This document shows positions 20,072 through 25,050 of a DNA stretch of 25,050 nucleotides, piece after piece. The position numbers and the translations under genes were made by a program. The stretch comes from a virus: IMG/VR virus record IMGVR_UViG_3300017782_000201, positions 1-25,050 of that record; one strand, written 5' to 3'. The notes beneath the pieces are model-generated. The model was given only the letters and a program-made list of their open reading frames with translations. It was not told the origin of the DNA and made no database searches. Every line of letters begins with the position of its first letter. The first letter of the stretch is position 1.

Positions 20072-22906
20072 ATGTCTAATGTTTACACGTTAACTCTTGA
20101 TGATATATCTTCTTCTGATAATCTTAAAAACAAAGGTGCTTTAGCAGGAGACACTATTGTCAACGGTAAACTATCTCGTGTTTTTTCTACTGAAGAAGAT
20201 GCTATAAACTCTAGTTATGTTTTAACACAAAAAGATATAGATGATTCTTTTACTTTACAAAACAAAGGTGCTTTAGCAGGAGAAAGAATAATTGATGGTA
20301 AGTATGTAAGTTCTGAAAAAGAAAACATTTTTCTTCAGTTTATGTACGGTTTTGATAAAGGTGGTAATCTTATAGAAAACACGGCGGCTCTTTTAGAAGC
20401 GTATGTTCCATTAGGAGAAATAAGTGTAGATTTTAACGGCATTAATTTTGTATCCCCAGATGATTTACATGGAGAAGGTTTTAAAGAAGCATCTCCAGAA
20501 GAACGTAGGGAAATGTTGTTACGTGAAAAAGAAAGAGAATTACAAGAAGAATATGGACAGTTTTTTGAACAAGCTGAAGAATCTTTTGCTTCTGGAGCAG
20601 GAAAGTTTACTAAAGCACTGGCCGATCCTACAAGTTTAATACCATTAGGATCAGGGTATAAAACTATGGCAGCAGGAGCAGGAGCTTTAGGTTTAGGATA
20701 TAGTGTGACAGAAGATTTAGCTACTACAGGTGAGGTTGATATCAAAAAAGCCGCTATAACCACACTAGGGTCTGCTACATTAACACCTGCATTAGCAGCA
20801 GTGGGACGAACCGTAGTAAATAAAGTAGCTACTAAAAAAGCAGAAAGTATTGTTGCTACTGCCCAAAAAGAAATAAACGAAAGAATAGCTCAAGGAGCTT
20901 CTATAGACAAACCTTCGGTTATCTTACAAGAAGCAGGCATTAATCCTGCTAAAGTAGAGGCTGCTTTAAAAAATACAGGAAGGCAGTTAAGAATCCCTGC
21001 ATCAAAAACTAGAGCAGAAAAAGCTGTAGCAGAGTCAATTTCTAAAGACAGTGCAGTTTCCAGACTATATAGTCCTTCTCTTGATAGGTGGTTAGGGACT
21101 TTATCAACTAGAGTTCGTAACATAGATGTGAGTGCTTATAGTAGACTCCGTAAGTTTGAGTTTAATACTCATGTTAATACTCAAAAAGCTATAAGCCAAG
21201 CAGAGCCTTTCTTAAAAGGACTGTCAGAACTTGCTGATCCGATTAAAGAAAAAATTACTTACTACTTGTATAATGGAAATATAAAAGCCGCAGAAGGTTT
21301 AATGAAAGCTAGAGCGCCTTCTTTGCTTGAGCCTTATACAAAAAACATAAAAAGTTTAATTGAAAAAACAGGAAAAGAATTAGAACAAGCAGGACATTCT
21401 ATAGGAAAGATAGAAAATTATTTTCCTAGAGTAGTAAAAGATTATGATGGTTTAAGAGCTTCTTTAGGTAAAAAAGAACAAGGAATTATAGATAGAGCTT
21501 TAAATGATTTTGCTTCTAAAAAAGGAAAGTTAGTAACAAACTTATCTTCTGAAGACAGGGCGCAAGTAGTAGATTTAGTTTTACGTGGCTATAGAATGAC
21601 CACGGATACTGGAAAGCCGCGTTTTGTTAAACCCAGAACTATTAAAACAATACTACCAGAACAAATGAAATACTATGCTTCTCCTGAAGAATCTTTGTCT
21701 ATGTATTTAAGAGGGGCTGTAAATGATATAGAAAAAAGAAAATTTTTAGGGCGTTATGGTACTGAGGATGGTACTGGTTTAATTGATGTAGAAAAATCTA
21801 TAGGTAGTTTTGTTGAAGAAGGATTAAACAATATATCCGCTCAACAACAAACCGAATTAAAAAGTCTTTTACAAGCTAGGTTTATTGGTGGTTCTGAAAG
21901 CCCAAATAAAATTAACACCTTTTTAAGAAATACTGGGTATATGGGAACCATCGCTAATCCAATTTCTGCCCTTACTCAATTAGGAGATGTTGCAGTTTCC
22001 AGTGGTTTACAGGGGTTTAGAAATACAATATCTTCTATGTTTAATACTAAAGAAATTAAGTTAATTGATCTTGGTTTAGAAAACATTATTACTAAAGAAT
22101 TGGGTGGCGATATATCTAAATCAGGGGCAGCTTTAAGTAAAATGCTAAAAGGTGTTGGTTTTAGTGCTGTAGATAAACTAGGAAAAGAAACTTTACTTAA
22201 CGCCTCTGTAAAAAATGCAAGAAATTTAGTTAAAACTCCTAAAGGTGAAAAGATATTTAGAGGTAAACACGGAGATATTTATGGTAATGAATTAGATGCT
22301 CTAGTTTTTGATTTAAAAACAGGCAATGTTTCTGACAATGTAAAGTTATTTGCATTTAATCAACTTGCAGATGTTCAACCTATTGCTCTAAGCGAAATGC
22401 CACAAACATATCTTGAGAATCCTAATGGACGTATTCTTTATATGTTAAAATCTTTTACTTTAAAACAATATGATATTGTCCGTAGAAATGTAGTCCAAGA
22501 GTGGAGTAAAGGAAATAAAAAAGAAGCTGTTAAAAACGCAGGATTATTGGCGGGATATCTAACTGTCGCAAATACAGGCGTTGGTGCTACTAAAGACATC
22601 CTTTTAGGTAGAGAAGTCAGACCAGAAGATTTACCCGATAGATCCTTATGGGCTTTGTTGGGAGTTTTTGGAATGAATAAATATGTAAGTGAAAGATATT
22701 TAAGTAGGGGGGATATTTCAGGTGCGGTAGCAAATACTCTGATTCCCGCTACTCCTATCATTAAAGCTGTAATAAAAGGAACTTCAGAAGTTTTTGAAGA
22801 AGATCCTGATTTTGCACCTGTATTAAAAGGCGTACCTGTAGTTGGCCCTTTATTTTATAATTGGTTTGGCGGGGGTGCTGAAAAGTTTAACGAAAGATTA
22901 GATTAA
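20072..22906 (+). CDS. Large internal virion / DNA ejection protein
   Basis: A 944-residue protein, the last gene of the late block, with AAAGGA before the ATG. The N-terminus holds two copies of a unit of about 44 residues: (Y)(T/V)LT--DI----L-NKGALAG--I--GK, at about 4-35 and 49-78. A hydrophobic Gly/Ala-rich stretch follows (about 192-212, YKTMAAGAGALGLGYSV) and the C-terminus contains VPVVGPLFYNWFGGGAEKFNER. The centre is long and helical, with Lys/Arg-rich segments. Size and position correspond to the large ejected internal protein of podoviruses (T7 gp16 role), but I see no lysozyme motif. A GC-rich terminator follows directly. Confidence 0.65.
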   Translation: MSNVYTLTLDDISSSDNLKNKGALAGDTIVNGKLSRVFSTEEDAINSSYVLTQKDIDDSFTLQNKGALAGERIIDGKYVSSEKENIFLQFMYGFDKGGNLIENTAALLEAYVPLGEISVDFNGINFVSPDDLHGEGFKEASPEERREMLLREKERELQEEYGQFFEQAEESFASGAGKFTKALADPTSLIPLGSGYKTMAAGAGALGLGYSVTEDLATTGEVDIKKAAITTLGSATLTPALAAVGRTVVNKVATKKAESIVATAQKEINERIAQGASIDKPSVILQEAGINPAKVEAALKNTGRQLRIPASKTRAEKAVAESISKDSAVSRLYSPSLDRWLGTLSTRVRNIDVSAYSRLRKFEFNTHVNTQKAISQAEPFLKGLSELADPIKEKITYYLYNGNIKAAEGLMKARAPSLLEPYTKNIKSLIEKTGKELEQAGHSIGKIENYFPRVVKDYDGLRASLGKKEQGIIDRALNDFASKKGKLVTNLSSEDRAQVVDLVLRGYRMTTDTGKPRFVKPRTIKTILPEQMKYYASPEESLSMYLRGAVNDIEKRKFLGRYGTEDGTGLIDVEKSIGSFVEEGLNNISAQQQTELKSLLQARFIGGSESPNKINTFLRNTGYMGTIANPISALTQLGDVAVSSGLQGFRNTISSMFNTKEIKLIDLGLENIITKELGGDISKSGAALSKMLKGVGFSAVDKLGKETLLNASVKNARNLVKTPKGEKIFRGKHGDIYGNELDALVFDLKTGNVSDNVKLFAFNQLADVQPIALSEMPQTYLENPNGRILYMLKSFTLKQYDIVRRNVVQEWSKGNKKEAVKNAGLLAGYLTVANTGVGATKDILLGREVRPEDLPDRSLWALLGVFGMNKYVSERYLSRGDISGAVANTLIPATPIIKAVIKGTSEVFEEDPDFAPVLKGVPVVGPLFYNWFGGGAEKFNERLD
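20127..20283 (+). repeat. 25-bp direct repeat (20127-20151 and 20259-20283)
   Basis: The two 25-bp copies are identical and 132 bp apart, in frame, and each encodes the NKGALAG core of a duplicated N-terminal unit. The flanking parts of the unit are only similar. Identity at all positions of the core, including silent ones, suggests a recent duplication or gene conversion within the gene. Confidence 0.9.
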
Positions 22907-22936
22907 AAAAATGGGGGCAAAAAGCCCCCTAAGTTT
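22905..22936. terminator. Bidirectional terminator between convergent genes
   Basis: GGGGGC (22913-22918), loop AAAAA, GCCCCC (22924-22929). On the minus strand it is followed by a run of seven T (plus-strand A run 22905-22911), a textbook Rho-independent terminator for the reductase operon. On the plus strand it is followed by TAAGTTTT, a weaker tail. It lies between the stop of the large virion gene (22906) and the reductase stop (22941). Confidence 0.9.
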
Positions 22937-22940
22937 TACC

Positions 22941-24827
22941 TTAAACTATCTCACAAGCACCACCAACACATGCTAACTCTTGAGAACCAATAGTATTGTC
23001 TTCTGTCTCAAGTGCTTCTAGGTCAGCCCAGTCTACATCTTTAGGCATACTCTCTAGCATTTCTTTGTACTTCTCATGGTCTATTTCTTCATAGGGAGCC
23101 TGTTGGTAGACATGATCGCTGTAGGGCAACAAAGAAATACCTGAACATATTTCAAAGTTTTCCCAGATCCACTGGGCTACCTGTAGAAACTCATCATCAT
23201 TGTAGTAAACTGTAATGCTTGGTTTATGCTCACACCAGTGGTTTTGATAAGCCTTCCAAAGTTCTAACTGTTGCATAGCCCCTACATCCTCAACGGTAAC
23301 AGAGCCATGTGGTGCTTTTACAGGGAAAGAAAAGACCAATGAAGATGGGGACATTACATCTTGCTCAACAGGAAAACCGCTGTTAGACATGAACAGAGCA
23401 AGAGGATCTTTTGCATCCGATCTAACTCTACGAATATAATAACCAGAAAAACGGGGATGGATACCAGAAGCAGAATTAACAAGCTGAGACACAGTGCCAC
23501 TTGGCTTAACACATGTAATAGCAACACTTTGATTAATTCCCAGTTTCCTAGCCCATTCTTTATTTGTTGCAATAGATACATCTCTCATCTCCTCAAGCCA
23601 AGAAGGTAGCTCTGAAGGCTCCCCTCCTGCTAATATATGGTGATCCATTATACCAGTTAAGCTCACACCTAACAACGCTTCTTCTTCTGTGTTTCTTTTC
23701 CAACTATTCCTTAGATACCTAAAGTCAGTTAGAGTAGCCTGTAGTGTTCCAATGATTGAGGCTATTTTTACTTTCCACTTTAAGTCCTCTAAGGTGTCTT
23801 GGGATCTAACTACTACTTCACTTAGATTGCAGAACTGATTACTTCTTAGGATAATCTCACTACAAGGATTAGTTCCAAAGTCTTTATCTGCTTCTCTCCT
23901 TTCATTCCTAGAGGCTATCTTCTGTGCAGCTACTCTACTAAAGATTCCCCTTTCACCTGCTTTACTCTCATAAATGTTTTGCATTTCAGACAAAAAGGAT
24001 TCAAAGTCAGGCTTTTCAGTATAAGCTACAGAGTTATTTGCTAATGCTCTTTGTGCTTCATTCCTCCACCAATCGCCTGACTTAGCTTTAGCCATTCGTG
24101 GATCAGACAGATTAGACAAAGAGATTAAAGCACTACGTCTTACGCCACCCACTACCACTATCTCAGCGATCTTACAGACAACATCATGGCACTCTATTGA
24201 TGTTAGTTTTCTACCCGCTGCTTTCTTAAACAACTCAACACAGAAAGTAAATAAATCTATTAGCGGGTCAGGCCCACTAGCTCTACCACCAAATACTTTT
24301 AGTCTAGCTCCTGACGGCCTTACTTTAGACATATCCCATTTGGGTATCTTACCTGCATAAAGTAAACTAATTAGCTCCCTAAAGGCAGAAGCCCAACCAA
24401 TCTTACTGTCTGCTACAACTATAGTGGTATCAGTATTGTGGAAAGTCTCAGCAATATCAGGAAGTTTATTAATGAACTTTCTTTCTACACTAAAGCCTAC
24501 GCCAGTACCGCACATAAGAACATACATTAGTTCATCAAAACTTCTAGGATGGTCTATGTGTAGATAGCTACAGTTAAAACCTGCTACATTGTCTAAGTCT
24601 AACGCCTTACCTGCGGTCATTAGACATCTCATACTGGGCATAACTTCTAGGTTAAATATAGCATTAAATAACTCTAAGGCTACTTTATCATCTATCTGTC
24701 CACGGTTTTTCCAAAAGTCTACATAACGATTAACTGTTTCATGCCACGCCTCTCTACGTCCTACTTCTGGTAGCCACCTAGCATAACGACTCTTATGTAT
24801 AAACTCCTGATACTGATCCATTTCCAT
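22941..24827 (-). CDS. nrdJ: Class II (adenosylcobalamin-dependent) ribonucleotide reductase
   Basis: A 628-residue enzyme reducing ribonucleoside triphosphates to deoxy forms using coenzyme B12. The catalytic set of the monomeric Lactobacillus-type enzyme is present: Cys86 in FNCSYLH, the NPCSE motif with Cys322 and Glu324, and Cys333 in FCNLSE; the spacing of Cys322 to Cys333 is eleven, as for Cys408 to Cys419 in Lactobacillus leichmannii. The C-terminal redox pair is Cys620 and Cys625 (CVGGAC), matching the Cys731/Cys736 pair. It is about 110 residues shorter than that 739-residue enzyme, with the loss spread over N-terminus, centre and C-terminal part. GAGGAAG lies 10 bases before the ATG, which overlaps the stop of the upstream gene by one base. 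It supplies dNTPs for phage DNA synthesis. Confidence 0.95.
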   Translation of the reverse strand: MEMDQYQEFIHKSRYARWLPEVGRREAWHETVNRYVDFWKNRGQIDDKVALELFNAIFNLEVMPSMRCLMTAGKALDLDNVAGFNCSYLHIDHPRSFDELMYVLMCGTGVGFSVERKFINKLPDIAETFHNTDTTIVVADSKIGWASAFRELISLLYAGKIPKWDMSKVRPSGARLKVFGGRASGPDPLIDLFTFCVELFKKAAGRKLTSIECHDVVCKIAEIVVVGGVRRSALISLSNLSDPRMAKAKSGDWWRNEAQRALANNSVAYTEKPDFESFLSEMQNIYESKAGERGIFSRVAAQKIASRNERREADKDFGTNPCSEIILRSNQFCNLSEVVVRSQDTLEDLKWKVKIASIIGTLQATLTDFRYLRNSWKRNTEEEALLGVSLTGIMDHHILAGGEPSELPSWLEEMRDVSIATNKEWARKLGINQSVAITCVKPSGTVSQLVNSASGIHPRFSGYYIRRVRSDAKDPLALFMSNSGFPVEQDVMSPSSLVFSFPVKAPHGSVTVEDVGAMQQLELWKAYQNHWCEHKPSITVYYNDDEFLQVAQWIWENFEICSGISLLPYSDHVYQQAPYEEIDHEKYKEMLESMPKDVDWADLEALETEDNTIGSQELACVGGACEIV

Positions 24828-25050
24828 TACTGTACTTCCTCAATAAGTTTGTTTAAGTAAACCGATGCTTTCTGTAAATCCTCTAAGGGTTTCATCTTAT
24901 AGTTATATCTCCAAACATACTTCATAAGATTACCTTTACAGTATCCTTGAAACTCTAATGTAGTCATACTGGCCTTTATTGCTTCTATGCACTCAACACC
25001 ACCCATGTTATAGTGCTTGGGGCTGTTTACTGAATCACTCTTTTCTTCTA
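24827..25050 (-). CDS. DUF3310 protein, C-terminal part (5' end beyond window)
   Basis: The minus-strand frame enters from the right edge and ends at 24827; its TAA overlaps the ATG of the reductase gene by one base. The 73 visible residues carry the DUF3310 pattern: VNSPKHYN then GGVECIEAI, EFQGYCKGNLMKYVWRY and PLEDLQKASVYLNKLI. In phages such proteins are small, often placed among nucleotide and DNA metabolism genes, and sometimes called nucleotide-kinase-like without proof. Coupling to the reductase gene suggests a shared role in DNA precursor supply. Only a short piece of the N-terminus should be missing. The family call is by motif recognition. Confidence 0.85.
   Translation of the reverse strand, partial: EEKSDSVNSPKHYNMGGVECIEAIKASMTTLEFQGYCKGNLMKYVWRYNYKMKPLEDLQKASVYLNKLIEEVQ

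Noticed and set aside
1-25050. tRNA genes, CRISPR arrays, insertion sequences, integrase or attachment sites
   Set aside because: I looked in the gaps and at gene borders and saw no cloverleaf, spaced repeat array, transposase or integrase motif.

Overview
The window is a piece of a tailed-phage genome. Its complete virion-building block runs from position 1689 to 22906 on the + strand. Gene order is small terminase candidate, M15 peptidase, large terminase, portal, a cluster of tiny basic proteins, scaffold, major capsid protein, holin-like protein, a large EF-hand protein, head-tail adaptor, tail nozzle (stabilisation) protein, tail fibre with a self-cleaving C-terminal chaperone, a spanin-like membrane protein, and three candidate internal (ejection) proteins. 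There is no tail sheath, tube, tape measure or baseplate gene. The connector is followed directly by a nozzle and a fibre, which points to a short-tailed (podovirus-type) phage. The AT-rich composition, the B12-dependent ribonucleotide reductase, the DUF3310 protein and the fibre style resemble marine podoviruses of alphaproteobacterial or similar hosts; this lineage guess is inference. No integrase, repressor, tRNA or CRISPR array was seen.

Layout. 1-891 holds a leftward run of small unknown genes, the first cut by the window edge. 892-1688 is the only long gene-free stretch and is the most structured part of the window. It has an 11-bp phased array of repeats carrying two perfect DnaA boxes (TGTGGATAA) plus four related boxes, a second 11-bp phased repeat family just upstream, a cluster of ACTTAGG motifs, and a sigma70-like promoter firing rightward into the late genes. 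It looks like a replication origin combined with a divergent control region, with leftward genes on one side and late genes on the other.

The late block seems to be split into transcription units. A first promoter (1538-1566) lies ahead of the terminase genes. A terminator-like hairpin sits directly before terL (2467-2492). A second promoter with a consensus -35 and -10 and an extended -10 (6786-6814) lies ahead of the scaffold and capsid genes. A 12-bp stem hairpin follows the capsid gene (9223-9254). The two promoters share 23 of 29 positions, so they look like one promoter family. Many genes are joined by a stop/start overlap of one base (TAATG or TAGTG) or ATGA, suggesting translational coupling.

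A GC-rich hairpin at 22905-22936 separates the late block from a convergent leftward operon, where a DUF3310 protein (cut by the right edge) overlaps a compact class II ribonucleotide reductase by one base. These two genes probably belong to the nucleotide metabolism and replication module that continues beyond the window.
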